Counted from the stretch's first letter, positions 35,974 to 45,482 are shown. The stretch is 64,000 bases of DNA from 0-14-0-80-60-11 sp049322355 (GCA_049322355.1 JBMORG010000001.1:315068-379067); one strand, 5' to 3'. Program-made: numbers and translations. The notes: generated from the sequence alone by a model not told the origin.

Positions 35974-38094
35974 GTGAGTGTCGCTGTCAATCCAGGACGC
36001 AGCTTTCCCTTGGGAGTCAAGGTTTATCCTGAAGGCGTTAACTTCAGCGTTTTCGCCAAAGGCGCCACCGGAGTGGAATTGCTCCTGTTCGGGGACGTAG
36101 ATTCGCCCCGGCCTGAACAGGTGATTGCTCTCAATCCCCGCCAAAACAGGACCTATCATTATTGGCACGTCTTCGTCACTGGCCTTAAAGCCGGGCAAAT
36201 CTACGGGTACCGGGTGGCGGGGCCCTGGGCGCCCGAGAGAGGGGCCAGGTTTGATCCGGAGAAAGTTCTGCTGGACCCTTATGGCCGGGCAGTGGCGGTC
36301 CCCCCGGGCTACAGCCGCGACTTGGCCAGTCAGCCGGGGGAGAACACCGCCGCGGCCATGAAGAGCGTGGTGGCCGATCTGGGCCGTTATGATTGGGAGG
36401 GGGATCAACCGCTCCAGCGCCCCTTTGCCCGGACCATTATTTATGAACTGCACGTGGGAGGTTTCACCAAACATCCCAGCTCGGGGGTCGCCAAAGAGAA
36501 GCGGGGCACCTTCGCTGGACTCATCGAGAAGATTCCCTACCTGACCGACCTGGGAGTCACGGCCGTGGAGCTTCTCCCGATCTTCCAATTTGATGCCCAG
36601 GACAGCCCCCCCGGCCTGGTCAACTATTGGGGCTACTCCCCGGTGTCTTTCTTCGCCCCGCACCAGGGGTATGGCTCACGGAAAGGCCCATTGGCAGTGC
36701 TGGACGAATTTCGGGATCTGGTCAAAGCCTTGCACCGGGCCGGCATCGAAATATTCCTGGACGTGGTTTTCAATCACACCGCGGAAGGGAATCACTTGGG
36801 TCCCACCCAGAGTTTTCGGGGGTTGGCTAATGAGGTTTATTACCTATTGGAACCTGATCGGTCCCTCTATGCCAATTATAGCGGCTGCGGCAACACCCTG
36901 AACGCTAATCAGGCCATTGTGCGCCGCCTCATTGTTGACAGCCTCCGCTACTGGGTTGAGGAGATGCACGTGGACGGTTTTCGCTTCGATTTGGCCTCCA
37001 TCCTGTCCAGGGATGAAAAGGGGCGTCCCCTGGAGAATCCCCCGGTCCTGTGGGATATCGAGTCCGAACCGGTGCTGGCCGGAACCAAGCTCATTGCCGA
37101 GGCCTGGGACGCGGCAGGGTTATATCAGGTGGGGAGGTTCGTGGGGGACACCTGGAAAGAGTGGAACGGCAAATTCCGGGACGACATCCGGGCTTTTTTG
37201 AAAGGTGATCCTGACTCTGTTTCCTCTTTAGCTCACCGCCTGCTCGCCAGCCCCGATATTTATGGACACAGGGAGCGGGAGGTGGAACAGAGCATCAACT
37301 TCGTCACCTGCCATGACGGCTTCACCTTAAACGACCTGGTATCTTACAACCACAAGCACAATGAAGCCAACGGCGAAGAAAACCGGGACGGCAGTGACCA
37401 CAACCTGAGCTGGAACTTTGGGGTGGAGGGGCCTGCCGATGACCCGGAGGTGGAGTCGCGGCGAAACCTTCAGGTGAAGAACTTTTTGGCCTTAACCCTG
37501 CTGTCCTTCGGCACCCCCATGCTGCTCATGGGCGACGAAGTGCGGCGCAGCCAGCAAGGCAACAACAACGCCTACTGCCAGGATAATGAAATCAGTTGGT
37601 TTGACTGGACCTTTTTGGACAAATATCCCGACGTGCACCGCTTTGTCAAAGAGCTTATCCGGCTACGCCTGCACTTTGATAAGGCCGCGAAAGAATATGA
37701 TTTGACTTTGAGCCAATTTTTGGCCCAGGCGCAATGTGACTGGCACGGGGTCAAATTGCATCGGCCCGACTGGAGCCCCGATTCCCACAGTCTGGCGGCC
37801 ACCGCGGTCAGCTTGACCGGCGTTCGGGTCTTTCACCTCATTTGTAATGCCTACTGGGAAGCCCTGAGCTTCGAATTGCCGGATCTGCCTGATGGGGTGA
37901 ATGAAGGCTGGCGGCGGCTTATGGACACCGCTCTGCCTTCCCCCCTGGATATTTGTGGAGATACCGAGGCCGTCCTAGTGGAGGAGTCCACGTACCTGGC
38001 ACAACCCCGGTCCGTGGTCTTTTTGTTCGCGAATATCGGCCAGGCGATTAAAAAAGCAACCCGTCAGGAAAGTAAACAAGATGCAAGAAATTGA
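35974..38094 (+). CDS. glgX: Glycogen debranching enzyme (GlgX)
   Basis: A 706-residue GH13 isoamylase-type enzyme that removes the short branches left by phosphorylase. An N-terminal CBM48 (about 1-110) precedes the barrel. Catalytic residues are D339 in FRFDLAS, E376 in LIAEAWD and D448 in CHDGFTLNDLVSY, the last motif being typical of GlgX. The GTG start has GGAGATAA 3-4 bases upstream. It overlaps the phosphofructokinase gene by 14 bases, tying glucan breakdown to glycolysis by coupled translation. Confidence 0.95.
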   Translation: MSVAVNPGRSFPLGVKVYPEGVNFSVFAKGATGVELLLFGDVDSPRPEQVIALNPRQNRTYHYWHVFVTGLKAGQIYGYRVAGPWAPERGARFDPEKVLLDPYGRAVAVPPGYSRDLASQPGENTAAAMKSVVADLGRYDWEGDQPLQRPFARTIIYELHVGGFTKHPSSGVAKEKRGTFAGLIEKIPYLTDLGVTAVELLPIFQFDAQDSPPGLVNYWGYSPVSFFAPHQGYGSRKGPLAVLDEFRDLVKALHRAGIEIFLDVVFNHTAEGNHLGPTQSFRGLANEVYYLLEPDRSLYANYSGCGNTLNANQAIVRRLIVDSLRYWVEEMHVDGFRFDLASILSRDEKGRPLENPPVLWDIESEPVLAGTKLIAEAWDAAGLYQVGRFVGDTWKEWNGKFRDDIRAFLKGDPDSVSSLAHRLLASPDIYGHREREVEQSINFVTCHDGFTLNDLVSYNHKHNEANGEENRDGSDHNLSWNFGVEGPADDPEVESRRNLQVKNFLALTLLSFGTPMLLMGDEVRRSQQGNNNAYCQDNEISWFDWTFLDKYPDVHRFVKELIRLRLHFDKAAKEYDLTLSQFLAQAQCDWHGVKLHRPDWSPDSHSLAATAVSLTGVRVFHLICNAYWEALSFELPDLPDGVNEGWRRLMDTALPSPLDICGDTEAVLVEESTYLAQPRSVVFLFANIGQAIKKATRQESKQDARN

Positions 38095-39370
38095 CCTGAA
38101 TTTTACGGTTTCAAAGCTGGGTGCAGGCCGGATCACTTCACCCATTACCGGAGTGCGCTTTGTCGATGATGAGGAGCACGTGCTTTACCATTCCGACTTC
38201 GGAGCGATCAAGGAGTGTCTCTATGCTGGAAACAAGCCTCCCTGCCTGGAAAAGGCCGGCCCCCGGAGAAAAATCTACTTCGACCCCTCCGGCCTGAAGT
38301 GCGGCATCGTGACCTGCGGGGGCTTATGTCCGGGACTGAACGACGTCATCCGGTCCATCACCCTGACCCTTACCCGCCAATACAGGGTGAAGCAGGTGTT
38401 GGGCTTCCGATATGGCTATGAAGGGCTCAGCTCCAAGTTCAATCACGCTCCCCTGGAATTGACCCCGGAGGTGGTGAGGACCATCCATGAAACAGGGGGG
38501 ACCATTCTGGGCTCTTCCCGGGGCAGCCAGGATGTCAACGATATGGTGGACACACTGGCCCGTCTGAATATCGGCATCCTGTTCGCCATCGGCGGGGACG
38601 GGACCCTCCGGGGCGCCCAGGCCATCGCCCAAGAGGTCGCCCGGCGCGGTTTGAAAATCGGCGTCATCGGTATTCCCAAGACCATTGACAATGACATCTC
38701 TTTTGTTCAGCAAACTTTCGGCTTCGAGACCGCCGGCTCCGAAGCCCGGCGGGCCATTAACGCGGCCCACTGTGAGGCCGAGGGGGCCAGAAACGGCATC
38801 GGATTAGTGAAACTGATGGGGCGGGATTCCGGTTTTATCGCGACTTTTGCGGCGTTGGCCAACAGCCACGTTAACTTCTGCCTGGTGCCGGAAGTGCCCT
38901 TTAAGCTGCAAGGCCTCCTGCAAGCCCTGGAGGAGAAGCTGGCGCAGCGAGGGCATGCTGTCATCGTGGTGGCTGAAGGAGCGGGCCAGGACCTTTTGGC
39001 GCAGGCAACTGAATGTGACGCCTCCGGCAACATCCGCTATGGCGATATCGGTGTTTTCCTGAGAGACCGGATCAAGGAGCATTTCAGCCGAACCGGACGA
39101 AAAGTGGAACTGAAATATATCGATCCCAGCTACACCATTCGAAGCCTGCCGGCCAACGCCTATGATTCGGCATTTTGCCTGCTGCTGGGACAATTCGCGG
39201 TGCATGCGGGCATGGCCGGCAGGACCGATATGATCGTGGCCAACTGGAATCACCAGGGGACTCACGTACCCATCTCCCTGGCGGTGTCGCAACGGAAAAA
39301 ACTGGATCCCGAAGGCTGGATTTGGAACAGCGTTCTGGCCACCACCGGGCAGCCTCGTCACCTTGTTTGA
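38081..39370 (+). CDS. pfkA: 6-phosphofructokinase, plant-type/group III, probably ATP-dependent
   Basis: A 429-residue PFK phosphorylating fructose-6-phosphate. The phosphate-donor signature is GGDGT at 171-175; glycine at the fourth position indicates ATP rather than pyrophosphate use. Yet the next motif reads PKTIDND at 199-205 with lysine, a feature shared with PPi-PFKs and plant-type ATP-PFKs. A 70-residue N-terminal extension (GRITSPITGVRFVDDEEHVLYH) also matches that clade. Start inside glgX, with AGGAA 9 bases upstream. Confidence 0.93.
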   Translation: MQEIDLNFTVSKLGAGRITSPITGVRFVDDEEHVLYHSDFGAIKECLYAGNKPPCLEKAGPRRKIYFDPSGLKCGIVTCGGLCPGLNDVIRSITLTLTRQYRVKQVLGFRYGYEGLSSKFNHAPLELTPEVVRTIHETGGTILGSSRGSQDVNDMVDTLARLNIGILFAIGGDGTLRGAQAIAQEVARRGLKIGVIGIPKTIDNDISFVQQTFGFETAGSEARRAINAAHCEAEGARNGIGLVKLMGRDSGFIATFAALANSHVNFCLVPEVPFKLQGLLQALEEKLAQRGHAVIVVAEGAGQDLLAQATECDASGNIRYGDIGVFLRDRIKEHFSRTGRKVELKYIDPSYTIRSLPANAYDSAFCLLLGQFAVHAGMAGRTDMIVANWNHQGTHVPISLAVSQRKKLDPEGWIWNSVLATTGQPRHLV

Positions 39371-39382
39371 GGGGAGCGGGAA

Positions 39383-40807
39383 ATGCGGCTTGCCAACCAT
39401 AAAACCAAAATCGTGGCCACCATCGGCCCGGCCTCGGAATCGCCGGAAGTCATGCGGCAGATGCTCGAGGCCGGGATGGATGTGGCCCGGATCAACTTTT
39501 CCCATGGTGATTTCGACTCCCACCAGCGGGTGATAAGCAATCTGCGCCGAACGGCGCAGGCCGCAGGGCGGCGTTTGGCCATCCTGGCGGACCTTCCCGG
39601 CCCCAAGATGCGCCTCGGTCAAATCTCCCCGGAACCCGTAGAGCTTGTGCCGGGGGCTTCCTTTTCTTTGACCACCGAGAAGATCGTCGGTGATGCCGGC
39701 CGCGCCTCGGTTACCTTCGCTCACCTGCCCCAATCCGTAAAACCGGGAGACAACCTGCTGTTAGCCGACGGACTCATCCAGCTCGAGGTGGTTGACGTCC
39801 AGGGGCGAGTGGTGAACTGCCGCGTAATAGTGGGAGGGGAGTTGCGCTCCCGCAAAGGGCTAAATCTTCCCGGCATCGATTTGGGCGTCAGCGCCTTCAC
39901 GGAACACGACCGCAGGTGCCTGGAATTCGCCCTGGCGCAAGGGGTGGACGCGGTAAGCCAGTCTTTTGTGGAATCAGGGAAAGACCTGGAAGCCGTGCGG
40001 GAAGCCGCCCAGACTCTGGGGCACCAGCCCTTCATCATCGCCAAAATTGAGCGCAGCAATGCTTTGAATCATTTGGATGACATCCTGGCCGCGACGGACG
40101 GCGTCATGATTGCCCGGGGAGACCTGGGAGTGGAAATCCCCATCGAGCAGATCGCCGGGGTCCAAAAGGAGATAACGCGGAAGGCCAACCTGTTGGGGAA
40201 GCCGGTAATCACGGCCACCCAGATGTTGGAGTCCATGGTAACCAATCGCCGTCCCACCCGGGCCGAAGCCACCGATGTGGCTAACGCCATTTTGGACGGG
40301 ACCGACTGCGTTATGCTTTCACAAGAGTCGGCCATGGGGAGATACCCGGCGGAAGCCGTGGCCATGTTGGGAAAGATCGCCGCGGCCATCGAACCGCAGC
40401 GGCCCGCTCCTCATATCCGGGAGATGATCAAAGCCATGGGGGTGAGGTCCCCGGTGAATCTTTCAGAACTCATCGCCTTAAGTGTGGACGCCACTCTGGA
40501 ACGGATAACTCCGGCAGCGGTTTTCGTACCCACCCGCAGCGGCGCCACGGCCCGCAGCATCGCCCGTTTCCGGCCGCCGGTGTGGATCCTTGCCGTCAGT
40601 TCTCAGCAAGCCACCTGCCAGCGGCTGCAGTTCACCTGTGGGGTCCATCCGGTCTTCGAACCCGACCACCCTGATGACTGGAAAAAATATGTGCGCCACT
40701 GCCTTGAGGTCCTCGGGATCAGTGGCGACTTCGTAGTGTTGACCGAAGGCCCTTCCGCTAAAAATCCCGAAGCCAATAACCGCATGGAACTCGTTGATCT
40801 GAGGTAG
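39383..40807 (+). CDS. pyk: Pyruvate kinase
   Basis: A 474-residue enzyme making pyruvate and ATP from PEP and ADP. The N-terminal TKIVATIGPASESPEVMRQMLEAG, the INFSHG loop, the catalytic AKIERSNALNHLDDI segment and MIARGDLGVEIP, then TATQMLESM and RPTRAEATDVANAILDG are all present. The C-terminal domain (from about 350) is normal. The gap to the PFK gene is 12 bases with AGGGGAGCGGG upstream. Confidence 0.97.
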   Translation: MRLANHKTKIVATIGPASESPEVMRQMLEAGMDVARINFSHGDFDSHQRVISNLRRTAQAAGRRLAILADLPGPKMRLGQISPEPVELVPGASFSLTTEKIVGDAGRASVTFAHLPQSVKPGDNLLLADGLIQLEVVDVQGRVVNCRVIVGGELRSRKGLNLPGIDLGVSAFTEHDRRCLEFALAQGVDAVSQSFVESGKDLEAVREAAQTLGHQPFIIAKIERSNALNHLDDILAATDGVMIARGDLGVEIPIEQIAGVQKEITRKANLLGKPVITATQMLESMVTNRRPTRAEATDVANAILDGTDCVMLSQESAMGRYPAEAVAMLGKIAAAIEPQRPAPHIREMIKAMGVRSPVNLSELIALSVDATLERITPAAVFVPTRSGATARSIARFRPPVWILAVSSQQATCQRLQFTCGVHPVFEPDHPDDWKKYVRHCLEVLGISGDFVVLTEGPSAKNPEANNRMELVDLR

Positions 40808-40823
40808 ATTAGAGGGGAGCCGG

Positions 40824-43487
40824 ATGGAAAGACACATTCTCCAGAAGTTTTTCAAGCCGCAGGCTGTCGCGGTGGTAGGAGCCAGCCCCAAAGAGGGCAG
40901 CATCGGCTTCACCCTGGTGGACAACCTGAAACGGGACGGCTTTAAGGGGGACATCTACCCCATTAACCCCAAACACGAGGAGATTTTAGGGCTGAAAACC
41001 TATCCCTCGGTCGCCGCGGTGGGGGCGGCCATCGATCTGGCCGTCATCGCCGTTCCCATCCTGGGGGTGCCGGCAATCATGCAGGAATGCGGCCAGGCAA
41101 AAGTTCCCGCCGCTATCATCATCTCCGCCGGCGGTAAGGAGGTGGGGGACGAGGGCCAGAAAGTCGAGGCAGAGATTGAAGCCGCCGCCAAGGCCGGAGG
41201 CATCCGCTATCTGGGCCCCAACTGCCTGGGCATCATTTGCCCCCATACCCATCTCAATGCCAGCTTCGCGGCGCGCTCGGCCAAACCCGGCGGCCTGGCG
41301 CTCTTGTCCCAGAGCGGGGCCATCTGCAGCGCCATCCTGGACTGGGCCGATACCGAAAATATCGGCTTCAGCCACTTTGTCAGCATCGGCTCCATGGCGG
41401 ATATCGATTTCGCCGAAATGATCGACTACCTGGGCAACGACGACCGGGCGCAAAGCATCATCATCTACATGGAAAACCTGGTGCATCACCGGCGATTCAT
41501 GAGCGCGGCCCGCTCGGTGTCCCGGGTGAAACCCATCATCGTGGTCAAATCCGGACGTAGTGCCGCGGCCGCCCGGGCCGCAGCTTCCCACACGGGAGCC
41601 CTGGCCGGCCAGGATGAGGCTTACAATGCCGCTTTCCGCCGGGCTGGCATTATCCGGGTGGATACCATTGACCAGCTCTTTAATTGTGCCGAGGCCCTGG
41701 GCAAGATGCCGCGGCCCCTGGGAGGCAATCTGGCCATCATCACCAATGCCGGCGGCCCCGGTGTCATGGCGGTGGACGCTTTCAGCAAATGGCGAAGGGA
41801 GCCGGCCGCTCTGACCCCTGAGACCATCAGCAAACTCAGTGAGTCCCTGCCGCCGTCTTGGAGCCGCGGCAATCCCGTGGACGTTCTGGGAGACGCACCG
41901 CCGGAGCGCTTTCTGCAAGCGACTCGGGTGGTCCTGGCGGCTCCGGAAGTGGACGGACTGGTGATCGTTCTCTCGCCCCAGGCCATGACGGACCCCACCC
42001 GAGTCGCCCAGGCAATTGCTCCGGAAATTAAAAAACAGGCCAAGCCGGTTTTTGCGGTCTGGATGGGGGCCAGGGACGTGGCCGCGGGGGTGGCCCTGTT
42101 GAACGAGGCTGGGGTCCCCACCTTGGAAACCCCGGAAGAGGCCGTGGACACCTTCATGGAGATGTACTCATACACCCGGAACCTGGAGCTCCTCCAGGAG
42201 ACGCCGCCGCAGTTGCCGTCGGAGATCAAGGTGAATACCCGGCAGGCCCGGTCCTTTATCGAGGAATGCCTCAGCCGGCAGACGCTGCTTCTAAGCGAAG
42301 TCGAAGCCAAGGCGATCCTGTCGGCTTACGGTCTCCCGGTCAACCCTACCCTGACTGCTTCCTCGGCCTCCGCCGCGGTTGCAGCCGCCCAGAAGTTGGG
42401 TTTTCCCGTGGTCCTGAAGATCCACTCCCCGGACATTTCTCACAAGTCGGATGTGGATGGGGTGCGCGTCTCCCTGCAGAACGAGGCGGATGTGACCCAG
42501 GCTTACGAGGCCATCGTCGCCAAAGCGAAGTCCTTTAAGGCCGAGGCCCGCATTTTAGGGGTCACCGTCCAGACCCAGGTAGAAAAGGCCCCCCTGGAAC
42601 TTATCCTGGGGGCTAAAAAAGACCCCTATTTCGGGCCTCTGCTGGTCTTTGGCATGGGCGGCATCTTCACCGAGGTGTTCAAGGAATCAGCGGTGGACCT
42701 ACCGCCCCTCAACCTGCTGCTGGCCCGGCGGCTTATGGAGCGGACCCGGATTTACCGGATATTGCAAGGCTACCGCAATATTCCCCCGGCTAACCTGGAT
42801 GAGCTGGCCGGTATCCTGGTGCGCCTCTCCCAGTTGGTGACGGATTTCCCGGAAATCGTCGAACTGGATATCAACCCCCTGCTCATCAGTGACGGCCGAC
42901 CTATCTGCGTGGATGCCCGGATGGTCTTGGAGCGGAGCCCAGTTCCCGCCCCCCGGCACCTGATCATTGCGCCTTATCCCAATCAGTATGAGAGCGACTG
43001 GCTGCTGGAGGATGGCACCCCGGTGCTGCTCAGGCCCATGCGGCCTGAAGACGAGGCCCTGGTGAAGGAGCTTTTGGAGAACTGCTCCGACCAAACCCTT
43101 TATTTCCGTTACTTTCGGCTGATCAAGAAATTTCCCCACAGCTTCCTCATCCGCTTCACCCAAAACGACTACGACCGGGAGCTAGGCCTGGCGGCTTTTG
43201 GGACTCCCCCAGGCCCGGAAGTAATGATGGGGGTGGGCCGTCTGGTCATGACTCCCGAACGGGACACGGCGGAATTCGCCCTCATCGTGGCGGACCCCTG
43301 GCACGGCAAGGGCCTGGGCGAAAAGCTGATCTCCCGGGTCATCGAGATTGCCCGGGACTATGGGGTGAAATCCCTGTGGGGCGAAGTCCTGGCGGAAAAC
43401 GTGCCTATGCTGGCGCTGGTGAAAAAGATGGGCTTTACCCTGCGGTCTCCAGAAGAGGGTGTCCGCCGGGTGGAAATGAATCTGTGA
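40824..43487 (+). CDS. ADP-forming acyl-CoA synthetase fused to GNAT acetyltransferase
   Basis: An 887-residue fusion. A CoA-binding domain (about 8-130) and ligase-CoA domain (to about 460) form the alpha part, with the phospho-histidine candidate H256 in SHTGALAG. An ATP-grasp beta part (about 485-700) and a C-terminal GNAT domain (about 725-885, LGLAAFG then FALIVADPWHGKGLGEKLI) follow. ADP-forming acetyl-CoA synthetases make acetate and ATP; related Pat/YfiQ proteins are lysine acetyltransferases with a degenerate synthetase part. The intact histidine allows synthetase activity, but assays must decide. It lies after pyruvate kinase, where acetate plus ATP formation would close the pathway. 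Confidence 0.9.
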   Translation: MERHILQKFFKPQAVAVVGASPKEGSIGFTLVDNLKRDGFKGDIYPINPKHEEILGLKTYPSVAAVGAAIDLAVIAVPILGVPAIMQECGQAKVPAAIIISAGGKEVGDEGQKVEAEIEAAAKAGGIRYLGPNCLGIICPHTHLNASFAARSAKPGGLALLSQSGAICSAILDWADTENIGFSHFVSIGSMADIDFAEMIDYLGNDDRAQSIIIYMENLVHHRRFMSAARSVSRVKPIIVVKSGRSAAAARAAASHTGALAGQDEAYNAAFRRAGIIRVDTIDQLFNCAEALGKMPRPLGGNLAIITNAGGPGVMAVDAFSKWRREPAALTPETISKLSESLPPSWSRGNPVDVLGDAPPERFLQATRVVLAAPEVDGLVIVLSPQAMTDPTRVAQAIAPEIKKQAKPVFAVWMGARDVAAGVALLNEAGVPTLETPEEAVDTFMEMYSYTRNLELLQETPPQLPSEIKVNTRQARSFIEECLSRQTLLLSEVEAKAILSAYGLPVNPTLTASSASAAVAAAQKLGFPVVLKIHSPDISHKSDVDGVRVSLQNEADVTQAYEAIVAKAKSFKAEARILGVTVQTQVEKAPLELILGAKKDPYFGPLLVFGMGGIFTEVFKESAVDLPPLNLLLARRLMERTRIYRILQGYRNIPPANLDELAGILVRLSQLVTDFPEIVELDINPLLISDGRPICVDARMVLERSPVPAPRHLIIAPYPNQYESDWLLEDGTPVLLRPMRPEDEALVKELLENCSDQTLYFRYFRLIKKFPHSFLIRFTQNDYDRELGLAAFGTPPGPEVMMGVGRLVMTPERDTAEFALIVADPWHGKGLGEKLISRVIEIARDYGVKSLWGEVLAENVPMLALVKKMGFTLRSPEEGVRRVEMNL

Positions 43488-43528
43488 TCTATAGTTTTCT
43501 GAAATAGGCCTGAATTATAGGAGTCGCT

Positions 43529-43834
43529 ATGAAAATATTAACCACACCTCGAATGGAACGGTGCATTGGCTGTCATTCCTGTTCGCTGGCCACGTCCGGT
43601 TGGTGCATCAACGCCTGCCATGGGACATGGCGGCATCCGCATTGCCTCCTCCGGTGGCCTCTCCACCGGTTTCGAGGCGCGCACCTGTCTGGCTTGCACC
43701 CAGGCGCCCTGCGCCGCTGCCCGTCCCACCGGAGCCTATTCCCAGCGGCGGGGCGGCGGCGCAATCGTGCGCAAGAATCTCTGCATCTGCGGCAGCAAGT
43801 GCGCCCGGGAGCACCGTAATTTGGAGGATACCTG
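43529..43834 (+). pseudogene. Broken 4Fe-4S ferredoxin-type electron-transfer protein
   Basis: The first frame from 43529 encodes MKILTTPRMERCIGCHSCSL. The protein continues in a second frame as RLVHQRLPWDMA, and then in a third as GIRIASSGGLSTGFEART followed by CLACTQAPCAAARPTGAYS, ending with the stop of that frame. It is therefore split by two frameshifts. One cluster cysteine is also lost (CAAARPTGA where CxxxCPTGA is expected), and the normal C-terminal cluster region is cut short. Intact relatives are dicluster ferredoxins partnering aldehyde ferredoxin oxidoreductases. The next gene, an aldehyde dehydrogenase, starts 2 bases after. Confidence 0.8.
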
Positions 43835-43835
43835 A

Positions 43836-45461
43836 ATGGACCGGATGACAAGAATTAATCAGATATTTCCAGCAGAAGCCGAGGTCCCCGCTGACTTATC
43901 CCTGGGTGAGCCCCTGGAACAGCGGCAATACCTGGTCAACGGCGAGCTCCGTCACTGGGACGGCCCCTTACAGGAGGTCCATTCCCCCATCTACCTCAAG
44001 GGACCCCAGGGATTGACCCGAAAATTTCTGGGCCGCTACCCACTCCTGGGCGAGGCGGAAGCCCTGGAAATCCTGGCTGCCGCGGTCCGGGCCTACAATC
44101 ACGGCCACGGGCCCTGGCCCGCTATGCCGGTCCGCGAGCGCATAAGCCATTTGGAGCAATTCGCCTTCCGTATGGGAGATCATAAACAGGAAGTAGTGCG
44201 CCTACTAATGTGGGAGGTGGGCAAATCTTACCAGGACTCGGTCAAGGAGTTCGACCGAACCATCGACTATCTCCGGGCCACCATCGAGGCCCTGAAGGAG
44301 CTGGACCGGGTATCCTCCCGCTTTGTCATGGAGCAGGGGATTATCGGCCAGATCCGCCGAGCCCCATTGGGGGTGGCCCTGTGCATGGGGCCGTTCAATT
44401 ATCCCCTGAACGAAACCTTTACCTCAGTAATCCCCGCCCTTATCATGGGCAACGCCGTCATCATAAAACCCCCGAAGCTGGGGGTGTTGCTCTATGGCCC
44501 CTTGCTGGCGGCCCTGCGGGACTCGTTTCCGCCCGGAGTAATCAACACCGTTTACGGCCATGGCCCCCAGGTAGTCGGGCCCCTCATGGCCTCCGGCCAG
44601 GTGGACGTCCTCGCCTTCGTGGGCACCTGCAAGGCCGCGGACATCTTGAAAAAGCAGCATCCCAAGCCCCACCGGTTACGGTCTTCCCTGGGGCTGGATG
44701 CTAAGAACCAGGCCATTATCCTGCCTGATACCCCCATGGCGGAAACCATCGCCGAGTGCCTTTTGGGTGCTTTGTCCTTTAACGGCCAGCGCTGCACTGC
44801 CTTGAAGTTGCTGTTTGTGCATCAGGCCATCGCAGACGAATTTTTGGAAAAGTTATCCCAGGCGGTTGCCCAACTGAAATTCGCCATGCCATGGGAACCG
44901 GAAGTCTCCATCACCCCCCTGGCCGAAGCCACCCGGCCTGGCTATCTGCAAGAACTCCTGGATGATGCCTTGGCAAAAGGGGCCCGGGTGGTCAATGAGG
45001 GTGGGGGAGTCATGAACCGCAGCTTTGTTTATCCTGCTATTATCTACCCGGTGGACGAGCGCATGCGGGTCTTTCACGAGGAACAATTCGGGCCCCTCAT
45101 TCCAGTGGCGCCGTTTACCGATCTGGAAACCGTCATCGAGGGCATCGTCAATTCCCAATACGGGCAGCAAGTGAGCATCTTTTCCATGGATGACAACCTG
45201 GTAGCGCCGTTGATCGACCGCCTGGTGACCCAGGTGGGCCGGGTTAACCTCAACAGCCAGAGCCAGCGGGGACCGGACACGCTACCTTTCACCGGCCGCA
45301 AGGATTCCGCCGAAGGGACCCTTTCGGTGCATGACGCTCTACGGGTATTTTCCTTGCGGACCCTGGTGGCGGCCCGGTCCACCGAGATCAACAAGGCCTT
45401 AATGACCAGGATCATTCGGGACCAGAAATCCAATTTCCTGTCCACTGACTTTATTTTTTGA
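43836..45461 (+). CDS. gapN: GapN-like NADP-type aldehyde dehydrogenase
   Basis: A 541-residue ALDH-superfamily enzyme resembling non-phosphorylating glyceraldehyde-3-phosphate dehydrogenase, which oxidises glyceraldehyde-3-phosphate straight to 3-phosphoglycerate. The catalytic cysteine is C320 in SFNGQRCTALK, and the cofactor loop FNYPLNETF with IIKPPKLG is present. The usual ELGG segment with the general-base glutamate reads S-L-G-L-D-A-K-N here, an altered base position that I recall in a GapN-like subgroup. It closes the glycolytic block. It could supply NADPH and bypass the ATP-yielding GAPDH/PGK step. Confidence 0.85.
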   Translation: MDRMTRINQIFPAEAEVPADLSLGEPLEQRQYLVNGELRHWDGPLQEVHSPIYLKGPQGLTRKFLGRYPLLGEAEALEILAAAVRAYNHGHGPWPAMPVRERISHLEQFAFRMGDHKQEVVRLLMWEVGKSYQDSVKEFDRTIDYLRATIEALKELDRVSSRFVMEQGIIGQIRRAPLGVALCMGPFNYPLNETFTSVIPALIMGNAVIIKPPKLGVLLYGPLLAALRDSFPPGVINTVYGHGPQVVGPLMASGQVDVLAFVGTCKAADILKKQHPKPHRLRSSLGLDAKNQAIILPDTPMAETIAECLLGALSFNGQRCTALKLLFVHQAIADEFLEKLSQAVAQLKFAMPWEPEVSITPLAEATRPGYLQELLDDALAKGARVVNEGGGVMNRSFVYPAIIYPVDERMRVFHEEQFGPLIPVAPFTDLETVIEGIVNSQYGQQVSIFSMDDNLVAPLIDRLVTQVGRVNLNSQSQRGPDTLPFTGRKDSAEGTLSVHDALRVFSLRTLVAARSTEINKALMTRIIRDQKSNFLSTDFIF

Positions 45462-45470
45462 TAAAGCTGG

Positions 45471-45482
45471 GTGTCTTATCTC
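45471..45482 (+). repeat. 12-base motif shared with 50487-50498
   Basis: The sequence GTGTCTTATCTC occurs here, upstream of the DACNV gene, and again at 50487-50498, upstream of the second efflux operon. It may be a shared regulatory site or chance. Confidence 0.3.
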
